Origin: Pegoplata infirma
Lineage: Eukaryota > Arthropoda > Insecta > Diptera > Anthomyiidae
Length of the DNA stretch: 64,000 bases
NCBI GenBank assembly: GCA_963921195.1
Contig: OY992540.1
Span: forward strand, 170,841,923-170,905,922
Direction of reading: 5' to 3'
Shown: piece after piece, positions 27,401 to 33,442 of the stretch
How the letters are laid out: each line of letters opens with the position of its first letter
Position numbering within the stretch: the first letter of the stretch is position 1
Made by a program: the position numbers and the translations under genes
Notes under the pieces: generated by a model
Seen by the model: only the letters and a program-made list of their open reading frames with translations
The model's database searches: none
Told to the model about the DNA's origin: nothing

Positions 27401-28418
27401 GGAGTCTTTTGGTTTCACCCTCCGATCTTCATGAATTTTGGATATGTTGTTCAGAACGAAAAATAATTCGACGTGTTTTTTTTAGCGGCCCAAACTCAGT
27501 TTTTGGGGGTGTCGATTTATGGGGTGAAATTGACCTTTTTCAGTTTTTTACGATTTACGACTATTTACTCAAATTTAATATAGGCATATTTGGTGTCAGA
27601 TTAAAGGTATTCAAAATACATATCTTGTGATGCTAACCACGTGCCAAAAAAATTAATATTTTTTGTCTTATTAACAAAAATGTCCTAAAATATTGGTATT
27701 TTACTCAATATGATGAACAGTTGTGCATGTTTGGACACATTCTCTGCACACGAAAATAGGTTTTCCAAAGGCCTAGGTTTATTTGCATAGTATAGGAGAT
27801 AAACGCAAAAAACTGAAAAATGTCCGTTCCCCCCCCCTCATTTTCACCCCCTAAATATGAATTGGGGCCGCTAAAAAAATACTTGTCCCTTTATTTTTTC
27901 TGATCTACAAAATAAAACCGATTCCATAAAGATCTGCGGGTTTTATGGTCCACTGAAGTTTTTAATATTTTTTCAAAGGCGCTTTGAATAAGTCAAAAAA
28001 AGTATTAAATCTAACGTTTAAAGATGTCTTCGAACGACATTTGACTTTTATTTACATAAACATAGATAGATAGATTGATAGAATTCGTTAAATTCGATTA
28101 AATCGAATTCCATTCCATCAACTACATATTAACATTTTTTTAAAAAACCAATATCAACATTTTAAAATAATAAATTACGTTTTCTATTTTTATTTGCAGC
28201 ACATTATACAACCAACTTCTGATGGCTATACTTCATTAGAGGCTTTAAGTACAACCCTAAAGCCTACTCAATCAAACATGTCACACACATTAACTAATCC
28301 TGATGGTGGTGGTGGAGGTGGGGGTGTTGGTGGTGTAAATAACTTACTGCCACCCATCTCTGGTTATGTAACACAAAAGGAATTATCGGCTTTTGGCCAA
28401 CAGCAGAAATTTAATTAA
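309..28418 (+). CDS. dome: domeless, JAK/STAT cytokine receptor (9 exons, 5' end outside window)
   Basis: Nine exons (309-439, 14159-14330, 14475-14964, 20799-21105, 21169-21643, 21707-21818, 24856-25037, 25111-26456, 28200-28418) have AG/GT borders and compatible phases at every junction, giving 1,143 residues before the TAA. The product is a type I membrane receptor: about six fibronectin III repeats outside, one transmembrane helix near 25,605-25,680, and a long tyrosine-rich cytoplasmic tail. In Drosophila, Domeless binds Unpaired ligands and signals through the Hop kinase to Stat92E. The exon 1 segment with the motif MVCNFT, the WSEP motif in exon 3 and the overall order match the Drosophila protein as I remember it. 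The long tail argues against the short-tailed paralogue eye transformer. The signal peptide and first exon(s) lie upstream of the window. No frameshift or internal stop is seen. Confidence 0.88.
440..1014 (+). other. dome intron, no recognisable feature
   Basis: AT-rich intron sequence beginning with the donor GTAAGT. I see no gene and no clear repeat boundary before the dispersed repeat that starts near 1,015. Confidence 0.6.
1015..2118 (-). repeat. Dispersed repeat family A, inverted copy carrying a hAT-like insertion
   Basis: Read on the minus strand, it starts near 2,115 with GTATACTCACC and ends near 1,020 with CAGCCGAATTTAACAC. The inner order (TTTGATGCGTTAC, then the TTCCCCCTTGAAGAACT block) matches the copy at 9,055-9,915. 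It is split by the element at 1,059-1,518. Confidence 0.75.
1059..1518. mobile_element. hAT-like miniature element with ACTCACG arrays
   Basis: Ends are TAGAGATGGGC and its reverse complement, flanked on both sides by TTTTATAC (1,051-1,058 and 1,519-1,526), an exact 8-bp target duplication. Both arms are packed with GTGAGT/ACTCACG repeats, and no coding region is seen. The 8-bp duplication and TAG ends fit a non-autonomous hAT element. Confidence 0.88.
2124..2386. mobile_element. Small inverted-repeat element (GGTTGGCAATC ends)
   Basis: GGTTGGCAATC near 2,124 is mirrored by GATTGCCAACC near 2,386, and inner sequences (ACCGGTACAAACAC and its complement) also pair. It interrupts the edge of the family A copy. 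No clear target duplication was found. Confidence 0.5.
2674..3273. mobile_element. Inverted-repeat miniature element with TAA flanks (Harbinger-like?)
   Basis: Ends are CAAGGGAAGTCTCCCT and, inverted, CTTCCCTTG, with about 40 bp of imperfect terminal repeat (…GTGTCACCC…/…GGGTGACACC…). TAA flanks both sides (2,671-2,673; 3,274-3,276), as expected for PIF/Harbinger insertions. A related copy lies at 27,390-27,960. No transposase is present. Confidence 0.6.
3640..3765 (+). repeat. Decayed fragment of dispersed repeat family A
   Basis: The stretch contains CATTCCGTGTGTAACGCATC, GAAATATCGGTC and CATTCTAGCGATGTCCGT in the family order, but much of the family sequence is missing. Confidence 0.6.
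3856..4041. repeat. Short palindromic element
   Basis: The left arm (CACTGATACCATTTAGCGC…) pairs with the right arm (…GCGCTATTTGGCATCAGTG) over about 65 bp around a short centre. It looks like a very small inverted-repeat transposon relic; no flanking duplication was identified. Confidence 0.55.
4042..4998. other. AT-rich intron sequence, nothing recognised
   Basis: No open frame of note and no repeat with clear ends. Two close copies of TGACCGCAAG near 4,525 and 4,550 are the only local repetition I noticed. Confidence 0.5.
4999..6592. mobile_element. Composite element with TAGGGCTGCGATT ends
   Basis: TAGGGCTGCGATTTTCATG at 4,999 is mirrored by a sequence ending in AATCGCTGCCCTA at 6,592. 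The ends resemble those of the element at 41,229-41,755. The flanking 8-mers differ, so the target duplication is lost or the ends are from different copies. The interior holds another palindrome and part of a satellite-like array. Confidence 0.55.
5085..5525. mobile_element. Palindromic element with ACTGCAGTTTACGGGGCAC arms
   Basis: The arms (AAACTGCAGTTTACGG… and its complement) are each about 120 bp and include GCCACCACCTTTAGAAT and GGGGGCTGA. The unpaired middle holds GGCCGAAGGCCGGC, itself a short palindrome. It lies within the larger composite element. Confidence 0.65.
5530..7920. repeat. Satellite-like array of about 190-bp degenerate units
   Basis: A unit containing TTTTATATGATGCGTCGTTG, AGCAAATAAAGTTGCAATTTTGAC and ATTTCTGACGTGAATTCCAT recurs near 5,683, 5,912, 6,300, 7,188, 7,352, 7,540 and 7,690. 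A second motif, GCAACAGTGCAATATTGCAAC, recurs near 5,850, 7,020, 7,112 and 7,629. Some units are inverted. Small open frames here are by-products of the repeats. Confidence 0.75.
7992..8304. mobile_element. Miniature inverted-repeat element
   Basis: TACCTACAGACTATAATA near 8,005 pairs with TATTATAGTCTGAAGGTA near 8,275. An inner hairpin (TTTCTCATTTTAGAAA…AAAATGAGAAAA) lies near 8,140-8,185. No coding capacity. Confidence 0.6.
8318..8814. mobile_element. Inverted-repeat element with GTTCCACAAC ends
   Basis: GTTCCACAAC near the left end is mirrored by GTTGTGGAAC near the right end, and TATTAAG flanks both sides (8,311-8,317; 8,815-8,821). Inside, GGTAA(A)GTTCGGTAAAATGAGA and ACGGGAACGCT each occur twice. 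The superfamily is not determined. Confidence 0.65.
9055..9915 (+). repeat. Dispersed repeat family A, near-complete copy
   Basis: The copy starts with TATACCCTCCAACTA and contains GTAACGCATCGAAATATCGG, a CCGTCCGTCCGTCTG microsatellite near 9,375-9,415 and GACAAGGGTGAAAAAAG. It ends with GGAGGGTATAATAG and CAGCCGAATTTAACACTC. About 170 bp near 9,165-9,335 looks like foreign insertion. Five other copies lie in this window. I do not assign it to a named family. Confidence 0.7.
9960..10286 (+). pseudogene. 3' fragment of a non-LTR retrotransposon
   Basis: The translated fragments DRKKKFRRNIEERVRKATIA and ELETIEHFICHCSKF match the end of the reverse-transcriptase region and the C-terminal zinc-finger region of the element at 15,303-19,784. 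The stretch between (RNase H) is deleted. The 3' tail is cut off by the element starting at 10,287. Confidence 0.7.
10287..11841. mobile_element. Inverted-repeat element with CCCAGCAAAAAA ends
   Basis: CCCAGCAAAAAAT at 10,287 is mirrored by TTTTTTTGCTGGG ending at 11,841. Pairs of related blocks lie inside both ends (for example ACTTCTTTTTCAACTGAAAC and AGTTGAAGAAGAAGTA). The centre (10,950-11,480) resembles 29,100-30,250. It sits in the tail of the non-LTR fragment. No clear target duplication and no transposase. Confidence 0.65.
11990..13392 (+). repeat. Dispersed repeat family B copy, split by an insertion
   Basis: The copy contains GTAACTCATCGAAATATCG and GTCCGTCTGTCTG, then after the insertion AGAAGTTTGGTATTGC, AAATACAAAATGCTTT and the end CCGAATTTAACTTTTTTCTTG. 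The same order is intact at 38,989-39,597. Confidence 0.7.
12109..13109. mobile_element. hAT-like element with AATGCCAATG arrays
   Basis: Ends are CATACATGGGA and TCCCATGTATG, flanked by an exact 8-bp AACTTAAC (12,101-12,108; 13,110-13,117) that is part of family B sequence. Both arms carry repeats of TTGGCATT/AATGCCAA. The inner arms pair again over hundreds of bases (ATGGAGGGCATTTTTGGTTC against its complement). No coding capacity. Confidence 0.85.
13393..14158 (+). other. AT-rich end of dome intron
   Basis: Poly-A/T-rich sequence leading to the exon acceptor at 14,158. No gene or bounded repeat recognised. Confidence 0.5.
14159..14330 (+). CDS. dome: dome exon B, end of first extracellular module
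   Basis: The acceptor TTCACAG ends at 14158 and the donor GTAAGT begins at 14331. The exon enters in phase 0, matching the previous exon across a 13.7-kb intron, and leaves in phase 1. It contains two cysteines (TCHLE and GICNLT) and ends in a beta-rich stretch (FNFTLTGQND) like the close of a fibronectin III repeat. Confidence 0.82.
14475..14964 (+). CDS. dome: dome exon C, fibronectin III repeats with WSEP motif
   Basis: The exon enters in phase 1 and opens with VIPPKPEYTF, the proline-rich linker that starts a fibronectin III repeat. The sequence DYWSEP near 14,760-14,775 resembles the WSxWS box of class I cytokine receptors. A second repeat starts at ACPPETAPQ. The donor GTAAGT is at 14965. 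Confidence 0.88.
15085..15302. repeat. GTAATTCGAAAATT-type short tandem repeats, left block
   Basis: Degenerate units such as TTGTAATTCGAAAATTTC recur. The complementary orientation occurs at 20,280-20,470, and a complete palindromic version lies at 30,480-30,900. Confidence 0.6.
15515..16903 (-). mobile_element. Second non-LTR retrotransposon copy nested in the first
   Basis: On the minus strand a 288-codon open stretch (16,647-15,784) encodes RNase H, with AISIFTDGSKMEMGTGSGVY, DSLAALKAL and IKLIWVPGHSGVAGNELAD as catalytic-region motifs. A frameshift near 15,860 leads to the zinc region DYCRSCGEVEEEESVKQLLC. The tail, in plus-strand form, is TAGGTTAGGTTAGGTTAGG at 15,516-15,534. Reverse transcriptase and endonuclease are missing. 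The stretch 16,690-16,903 may be its 5' leader, so the copy could be internally deleted. Confidence 0.8.
15635..16647 (-). pseudogene. RNase H and C-terminal zinc region of the nested non-LTR element
   Basis: RNase H degrades the RNA strand of RNA-DNA hybrids during retrotransposition. The acidic motif FTDGS, the central EVLAIDKAA and DSLAAL, and the terminal PGHSGVAGNELAD are intact. A +1/-1 frameshift at about 15,860 breaks the protein before the cysteine-rich end (CRSC…LLCECPG). The base composition is clearly richer in GC than the surroundings, consistent with a younger insertion. Confidence 0.8.
19785..20036 (+). pseudogene. Extra fragment of the same non-LTR family
   Basis: ELECFGMPPETCKQNLRL followed by RQFWSSLNQRRTSEQISF repeats a part of the RNase H/linker region. 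Sequence shared with 19,380-19,450 (RTRQIWPSLNQRRTSELI) shows this is a second copy lying directly after the first one's tail. Confidence 0.65.
20037..20290 (+). repeat. 3' part of dispersed repeat family B
   Basis: Poly-T-rich sequence followed by TATTCGGCAAGACCGAATATAAC and TTTTTTACTTG matches the end of the family B copy at 38,989-39,597. Confidence 0.6.
20280..20470. repeat. GTAATTCGAAAATT-type short tandem repeats, right (inverted) block
   Basis: Units such as TTTTCGAATTACAAATG occur in the reverse orientation to the block at 15,085-15,302. Confidence 0.6.
20799..21105 (+). CDS. dome: dome exon D
   Basis: The acceptor is TTCGCAG and the donor GTAAGT is at 21106. The exon completes the split codon from exon C and runs in phase 0 to the end. 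It covers the end of one fibronectin III repeat (NYTFIIKSRNDEGES) and the start of the next (HTLSWSPPNN, then DYTVFWCQ). Confidence 0.85.
21169..21643 (+). CDS. dome: dome exon E
   Basis: The exon lies after a 63-bp intron, acceptor TTTTTAAG and donor GTAAGC. It encodes the end of a cytokine-receptor repeat (WTMCSADVTAE) and a full fibronectin III repeat (ITVQWS, then KPFSNYKIELN). It leaves in phase 1, the usual phase between such repeats. Confidence 0.87.
21707..21818 (+). CDS. dome: dome exon F, first half of a fibronectin III repeat
   Basis: A 62-bp intron precedes it. The exon opens with APSKPLNL and contains ILTWSQPEHHNGILRKY, a standard first half of a fibronectin III repeat. It ends in phase 2 at donor GTGAGT. 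Confidence 0.86.
21840..22700 (+). other. dome intron stretch, nothing recognised
   Basis: Mixed AT-rich sequence with a few GC-richer patches (for example near 22,020-22,060 and 22,150-22,200). Possible old repeat, but I could not find its ends or a second copy here. Confidence 0.45.
22704..23560 (+). repeat. Dispersed repeat family A copy carrying a hAT-like insertion
   Basis: TATACCCTCCAACCAC, GTAACGCATCGAAATATCGG and GACAAGGGGGAAACAG occur in family order. The host sequence AGAACTAAA is split and duplicated by the element at 22,984-23,466. Confidence 0.75.
22984..23466. mobile_element. hAT-like miniature element with TTCGGGTTCGG arrays
   Basis: Ends TAGTGTCCGACCGAACG and CGTTCGGTCGGACACTA are perfect inverted repeats, flanked by exact GAACTAAA duplications (22,976-22,983; 23,467-23,474). 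Both arms contain repeats of GGTTCGG and GGCCGAAC. No coding capacity. Confidence 0.9.
23651..23723 (-). ncRNA. Hammerhead ribozyme-like motif, copy 1
   Basis: Minus strand, in order: GACATTT (stem I outer), TCCTA (stem I inner), CTGATGA (core; plus-strand TCATCAG at 23,701-23,707), GACAC…GTGTT (stem II), GAAA (core; 23,680-23,677), ACCGGT (minimal, self-complementary stem III), A (expected cleavage position), GAGGA (inner stem I, one mismatch) and AAATGTC (outer stem I). Stem II has a U-U mismatch next to the core, so activity is uncertain. Confidence 0.55.
24069..24376. repeat. Palindrome between the two hammerhead-bearing repeats
   Basis: TTATCAACTCATTTTTCTAA at the left pairs with its near-complement at the right, and inner parts (TTTTGACCACCAATTTTTTG against CAAAAAATTGGTGGTCAAAA) pair almost perfectly. 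Arms are about 120 bp. Confidence 0.75.
24432..24504 (-). ncRNA. Hammerhead ribozyme-like motif, copy 2
   Basis: Same layout as copy 1. CTGATGA is at 24,488-24,482, GAAA at 24,461-24,458, and the stem I inner strands TCCTA and TAGGA pair perfectly. The outer strands GACATTT and AAATGTC also pair. The stem II closing pair next to the core is U-C, a weak point. This is the better preserved copy. Confidence 0.58.
24856..25037 (+). CDS. dome: dome exon G, second half of the fibronectin III repeat
   Basis: The acceptor is ATTTTAG and the donor GTAAGT is at 25038. The exon completes the repeat begun in exon F, with LENLSSYTTYKVYVIAYT as the typical F-G strand region. A 3.0-kb transposon-filled intron separates the two halves. 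Confidence 0.86.
25111..26456 (+). CDS. dome: dome exon H: last fibronectin III repeat, transmembrane helix, cytoplasmic tail
   Basis: The exon opens with IPSNPRHI (final fibronectin III repeat), followed by an acidic juxtamembrane stretch. The hydrophobic helix is ITMLALLVVVSSLGVMAAFY, with basic residues just after it as a stop-transfer signal. The tail repeats short glycine-tyrosine motifs: SGYAC, SGYIG, GGYVQ, NGYIKQ, NGYIKP and SGYVA. The tyrosine at 26,244 sits in YIKQ, which fits the YxxQ STAT-docking consensus. The donor is GTGAGT at 26457. Confidence 0.9.
26544..26577. repeat. Short perfect hairpin in dome intron
   Basis: AAAACAATATTAC and GTAATATTGTTTT form a 13-bp stem around a 7-base loop. 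Confidence 0.6.
26650..27362. mobile_element. Inverted-repeat element with CCCAGTTGG ends
   Basis: CCCAGTTGG near 26,651 is mirrored by CCAACTGGG near 27,360. Both arms repeat CCTCAGTGAC and GACATTTCC. A tRNA-like block lies inside. No clear target duplication found. Confidence 0.6.
26950..27032 (-). repeat. tRNA-like sequence with B-box
   Basis: On the minus strand, GGTTCCAGGTTCAAATCCAG contains a good Pol III B box (GGTTCAAATCC). The D-arm side is poorly conserved. Likely a tRNA-derived SINE or tRNA pseudogene remnant. Confidence 0.45.
27390..27960. mobile_element. Second copy of the 2,674-3,273 element, decayed ends
   Basis: TTTAGCGGCCCAAACTCAG, TAAATTTAATATAGGC and AACTGTTCATC-type blocks recur in inverted order relative to 2,674-3,273, and TGGTTTCACCCTCCGATCTT corresponds to that element's right terminal repeat. 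Confidence 0.6.
28200..28418 (+). CDS. dome: dome last exon, C-terminus with YVTQ motif
   Basis: The acceptor TTTGCAG ends at 28199 and phase 0 matches exon H. The exon encodes DGYTSLE, a glycine run (GGGGGGGVGG) and then SGYVTQKE, a second YxxQ-type motif (tyrosine at 28,364). It stops with TAA at 28,416-28,418. Confidence 0.88.
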   Translation, partial: HIIQPTSDGYTSLEALSTTLKPTQSNMSHTLTNPDGGGGGGGVGGVNNLLPPISGYVTQKELSAFGQQQKFN

Positions 28419-29040
28419 TAACCAAATAACATTGGAAATTAAGTTATTGTACAAAATGAGATTTTATTTATACATACATACATATTATATATTTGATTTG
28501 TTTTTAACAAATTAAACTTTATTTAAAAACAAAAATGTATTAAAAAGAAAAGTTACTAAAAATCCCTAAACCCCCATCCCCCGCGCATATCTATTGAAAA
28601 CATTGTACAATCTAATCATAAATAAGACTTTAGTTTTTATTTTTATATAATTGTAAACAAAAGCAACTAACATTTTAGTACATAATAATATTATACGTTT
28701 CTTCGCTTCTTCCACACCACACTTTATACTTTTATGTTGTATTATATATATTGTAATTATTATTATTTTAATTCTAAAAAAAGTGCCTTTATAATTTTAT
28801 TTATATCTAAATAAGAAAATTGACCAATGTTTTATATAAATTTTAATTGTAACATCATTTACAGATGTTATTAAAAAAAAAACAAATAAGAAAAATACCA
28901 AACAAAAATTTTGCTTAAAACGTATATAATTTTGATAGAAGTTTATGTATTTTTATATAATATGCAATGGAATGAAACGACATAATTTCTAGAGAGACAA
29001 AAACAAGATTAAAATTGAGAAAATTCAAAATTAAGCTTTT
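28419..29040 (+). other. dome: Probable dome 3' UTR
   Basis: AT-rich sequence without an open frame follows the stop codon. An ATTAAA at 28,511 is a candidate poly(A) signal; I see no clean AATAAA nearby. The true cleavage site cannot be fixed from sequence alone. Confidence 0.5.
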
Positions 29041-29099
29041 TGGGATTTTGCAGCTCGTACGCCAGTCAACGGGCTCGACTTTTTGTAAAATGTACCTGT

Positions 29100-30290
29100 A
29101 GTAGAACTTTTCAAATCTCGAAAATATCTTGATTTCTTTAAAAAAATTTAAATGTTTTTTTTTTTTTTGGTATTTATTATAATTGGTATACCTTTAAAAA
29201 CCTCCCAGTGAAATATCTAACAGGTCCTTATATATTTTGGTCTCCTGATTAAAAATCGGTCATTCAAGTTTTTCTAGCACGTACCGTTTTTGAGATATTC
29301 GCTCTTCTAAAGTCAAAACAAGCAATATTTAAGGACTTTTGGGACCACTGCTACGTATTCTTTCGTTGTTTCTACAAAATAGGATTTGATGTGATATAAA
29401 ATGGACCTCCTGATTCCAAAACTGCAACCAAAGCATGTTCCTAAGTGTTTTTATCGGCGCATGCCATATTCTGTTTGTTATTAAGGGTTTGTGATTGAAG
29501 AAGGAAACATTGTATTTCTAAAGATTATTTTTAATGTGGATTTATTCCAGACCATGGTTTCTGTAGCCAACTCTACGTCATCAGTGGAGAAAATTACATT
29601 AGATTTAAATTGTTTGATTTTTTGCAAGACTGTTTTTTCTATATGTTTTTTCATCAACAGACTTAACTCTGATTGGAATAGAACCCACGTTCTTCAAATT
29701 TTCCATCAGTTTGCAAAGCAAGTACTCTACCATCTGAGCTATCGCCCTGCTTGACAAACTAACAGCAGAATTTGTTTCGTATTTCATTACAGATGTTAAG
29801 TGTGTGACATCAACAGAAGATTTTTATTTTACACAAACATTATTACGATCCTTAGAAACAACAACATTCCTTAATGTTCCGTTTTCGAAATATTCGCGTT
29901 TGAAAGTTTTAGTTTGATTTATAAAGAATACGTTCCGTTTTCGATATATTCGCTTTTGAAAATTTTTGTGTGATTTATAAAGAATATATGGAGTTTAAGT
30001 TTTTCAAACGCCAATATTTCAAAAACCGAATCAAGAGGTCTCATTTATACTAAATCAAGTCCTATTATGTGTGAGCAACTTAAGAATACTACGTTACAGG
30101 GGAGACACAAAAAGTGTTAAATTAGCATTGTTTTCAATATTCAAACGCGAATATCTTAAAAACCTTACGAGATAGAAACATTTGGAAGACAGATTTGGAA
30201 TCAGGAGGTCAAAATGTATTTTATTCATGTTTCTGATTGATGGGAGTGCGAATTTCTATGAATTTGTTCAACAGTGTATTAAAATTTGTT
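29100..30290. repeat. Repeat related to the centre of the 10,287-11,841 element
   Basis: GTACCGTTTTTGAGATATTCG, AATAGGATTTGATGTGATAT and GATTCCAAAACTGCA correspond, often inverted, to sequence at 10,990-11,480. A tRNA-like block lies inside at 29,673-29,749. Confidence 0.55.
29673..29749 (-). repeat. tRNA-Ala-like sequence (probably pseudogene or SINE head)
   Basis: The minus strand reads GGGCGATAGCTCAGATGGTA (A box) and later GTGGGTTCTATTCC (B box). The anticodon-loop position reads TTTGCAA, which would give a TGC (alanine) anticodon. The region between the anticodon stem and the T arm is too long and the anticodon stem does not close, so a working tRNA is unlikely. Confidence 0.5.
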
Positions 30291-30419
30291 CTTGTTAACA
30301 TCGGTGCATTTCACCTAATTTGTGCATATTATTTAACTTCATTAAACTTTGATGAGCTAATTTTCCATCTGATTTCCAACGTTTTTCCATCACATTACCA
30401 TAAGTTGTAAATTTATTGA

Positions 30420-30900
30420 ATGCTAATAGTGCGTTTAGATTGGAATTCATCTACACAATTTACAGATACAATTCAAAAATATCAATTGTAATGCGAAAAT
30501 TCTACTTGTGATTCGAAGATTCCATTTGGAATTCAAAGATTCTACTTGTAATTTGTAAATTAATCAAGACTATACTATATATTTCGAAGATTCCATTTGT
30601 AATTCGAAAATTCCATTTTCAATTCGATTTATAATTTAAAAAAGATCAATTGAAATTTGAAATAGATCAATTATAATTTGAAAAAGATCAATTGTAATTC
30701 AATCAATTTTTGAATTACAATTAGAATCTTCGAATTACAATTCATCTTTTTCGAATAACAATTGATCTATTTCGAATTCGAAATAATTTTTTTCTTATTG
30801 CAATAGATCTTTTTAGAATTACAATCTTTTTCGAATTACAATTGATCTTCTTCGATTTACTGTTGATCTTTTTCGAATTACTGTTGATCTTTTTTAAATT
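30420..30900. repeat. Palindromic block of GTAATTCGAAGATTCC repeats
   Basis: The first half carries TTGTAATTCGAAGATTCC-type units and the second half the reverse (TCTTCGAATTACAATT). This looks like the uninterrupted form of the two inverted blocks at 15,085-15,302 and 20,280-20,470. Confidence 0.65.
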
Positions 30901-31090
30901 ATATGTCTCAGAATCTGACACAATTTCGTTACGTAAAATGTCTCAGAATCTGATAATATTTTTATACGACAAATGTCGCAGTATTTGAGATTTTTTATAC
31001 AAAACACGATCTGAGACTTCTTCAATACGAAAAATGTCTCAGAATATGAGACTTTACTTATACGAAAAATGTCTCAGAATCTGACACTTT
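30900..31090. repeat. Short tandem array with TGTCTCAGAATCTGA
   Basis: About five degenerate units containing ACGAAAAATGTCTCAGAATC recur with variable spacing. The last unit forms part of the next palindrome. Confidence 0.65.
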
Positions 31091-31470
31091 AGTTTGCCGA
31101 TTAAGAGGCGAGTCACAGTTGGGTCGACAGACCACAACCACAAATAGTTTTTGCCAGATTACAACCACAAAAATTATTGAATATTTTATTTTTTTTCCTA
31201 TCATCTGCTTCTATTATCAGATAATTAGCAACAAAAAATAAAGGTGTATACATTTTTTTTAAAACGGCAATTGGTTAAAAAGTAAAAAATCGTGACGACA
31301 TTTTTATCGTGACGACATTTTTTGTGCTATTTTTTTGGTGCTAATTATCTGATGATAGAAGCAGATGTTAGAAAAAAAAATAAAATATTCAATAATTTTT
31401 GTGGTTGTGGTCTGTCGGCCCAACTGTGACTCGCCTCTTAATCGGCAAACGAAAGTCCCAGATTCTGAGA
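31072..31470. mobile_element. Palindromic element with CACAGTTGGGTCGACAG arms
   Basis: GTCTCAGAATCTG, then TTTGCCGATTAAGAGGCGAG and TCACAGTTGGG at the left are all mirrored at the right over about 100 bp. A further partial copy of the arm follows at 31,480-31,520. The middle includes a direct repeat of ATCGTGACGACATTTT. Confidence 0.7.
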
Positions 31471-31536
31471 CAAAAACTATTTGTAGTTGTGGTCTGTCGA
31501 CCCAACTGTGACTCAACTCTAAAGCTCAAACTACTA

Positions 31537-32923
31537 CACCATTTCCAATTGTATGTTAAAAATTTCCAAATGTATTTTAAAATTGTCCAAATACATTTTA
31601 AAATTGTCCAAATGTATTTAAAATTGTCCAAATACATTTTAAAATTTTCCAAATGTATTTTAAAATTCTCCAAATGTAGTTTAAAATTTTCTAAATGTAT
31701 TTTAAAAATTTCCAAATGCTTTTTTAAAATTGTCCGACTGTATTTTAAAATTTTCTAAATGTATTTTAAAATATTCTATGTATAACACCATCCGACAAAA
31801 ATACAAAAAATTCGTTAAACACGAACTGGATAATACACGTTTTAAACTAGAGAATAAATGTAGTAAAACTGCATTTACAGTTTTTCATTTCGTGATCCTG
31901 TTTCCTTTTAAAAGGACTCCAAAGTTTAAGAGGATTATTTATGGCAAATTAAAGAAGAGGATTTCCGCTTATTTTCCCATTTTATTATTTTGACATGAAT
32001 AAACAGGTAAGTAATGCCCTTTCAAAACTTTGTCCTTAAATATCATTTAAAATTTTTAACAAAATATTTTGATAATTTTTTGAAAGTTCATTATTTACAT
32101 CCTTTTTTTTTGATTATGGCAAAATAAAAGAAATGGAAAAATTAGAGAAGATTCTCCTCTTTTATTCGCAATCAATAGTGACATTATAAGACAAGTACAA
32201 ATATCTAAAAAATATTTTGCAAAATGTCATCCTTTAAAAATTTTAGGTCCTTTTAAAAAGAAACAGGGTCACGAAATAAAAAACTGTAAATGCAGTTATA
32301 CTTCATTAATTATCTGCATTCATACATATATCATACGGTTCATGTTAAATATTGGCTGTTGGACGGTGTAATTTTAAAATACATATGGACAATTTTAAAA
32401 TACATTTGGACAATTTTAAAATACATTTGGACAATTTTAAAATACATTTGGACAATTTTAAAATACATTTCGCCGATTTTAAACTACATTTCGCCGATTT
32501 TAAACTACATTTGGACAATTTTAAAATACATTTGGACAATTTTAAAATACATATGGACAATTTTGAAAATACATTTGGAAAATTTTAAAATACAATTGGA
32601 CAATTTTAAAATACATTTGGAATTTTTTAAAATACATTTGGACAATTTTAAAATACATTTGGATAATTTTAAAATACATGTGGACAATTTTAAAATACAT
32701 TTGTAAAATTTTAAAATACATTTTGACAATTTTAAAATACATTTGGACAATTTTAAAATTTATGTAGACAATTAAAAAAAAACATTTGAACATTTTTAAA
32801 ATACAACTGGACAATTTTAAACTATATTTGGACAATTTTAAAATATATTTTTGACAATTTTAAAATACATTTGGACAATTTTAAATACATTTGGAAATTT
32901 TTAAAATACAATTGGAAATGGTG
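31537..32923. mobile_element. Tc1/mariner-like miniature element with 19-20-bp arrays in both arms
   Basis: Ends CACCATTTCCAATTG and CAATTGGAAATGGTG are flanked by TA on both sides (31,535-31,536; 32,924-32,925). The left arm (31,550-31,770) and right arm (32,370-32,910) consist of the unit TCCAAATGTATTTTAAAATT and its complement. The small open frames here arise from this array. A second palindromic element lies in the centre. Confidence 0.8.
31785..32369. mobile_element. Palindromic element with ACACCATCCGAC ends, nested
   Basis: ACACCATCCGAC at the left is mirrored by GTTGGACGGTGT at the right, and the arms (TGCATTTACAGTTTTTCATT, CCTTTTAAAAGGAC and others) pair over most of the length around about 32,060. 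A related copy lies at 33,443-34,115. Confidence 0.7.
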
Positions 32924-33442
32924 TAGATTGGAAATTTTAATTTTGTATGGAAATGTATTAGATTGCAATTATATTAGACTTGTAATCTAGTTTAAACTTT
33001 AAACTGAATAAAAATACCAGTGTAAATTGGCTATAAGAAAATCGTTTAAAAACACACTATCAAAATCGTTTTCTAAGCACAATTGGTAAAAAAAAACGTT
33101 ATTGAAATTATAGGCTGCTAATAATTTCGCATAAATATATATATATATTTCTTTTTAATTATAAGCTTGTTAATATTGTTGTGCTTTCATCACAGTTTCT
33201 TATTTTTTATTTTTAATTTTTAATTTTATTTAATTTTAAGTTTATTTTATGAAAAACACGCATTAAAAAGATATTTCAGCCTGCTTTTTAAATCTTCAAA
33301 CAGAATTGGAAATTGGATTGATTTAAACTTTGATGGCATATGAGGTATAAGTTTTGAAATGTCCTTTTTACAAAAAAAAATCATTATTTTGCAACCGCTT
33401 CTTTAAAAAATATTAGTGTTTCCGCAGTTCAAGGGCTTATAT

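Noticed and set aside
31340..31380. CTGATGATAGAAGC as another hammerhead core
   Set aside because: No GAAA box at a suitable distance and no stem I pairing; it lies in the arm of a palindromic element.
32290..32835. Repetitive proteins of 70-140 residues on both strands
   Set aside because: They are translations of the 20-bp tandem unit; frames open on both strands for the same reason.
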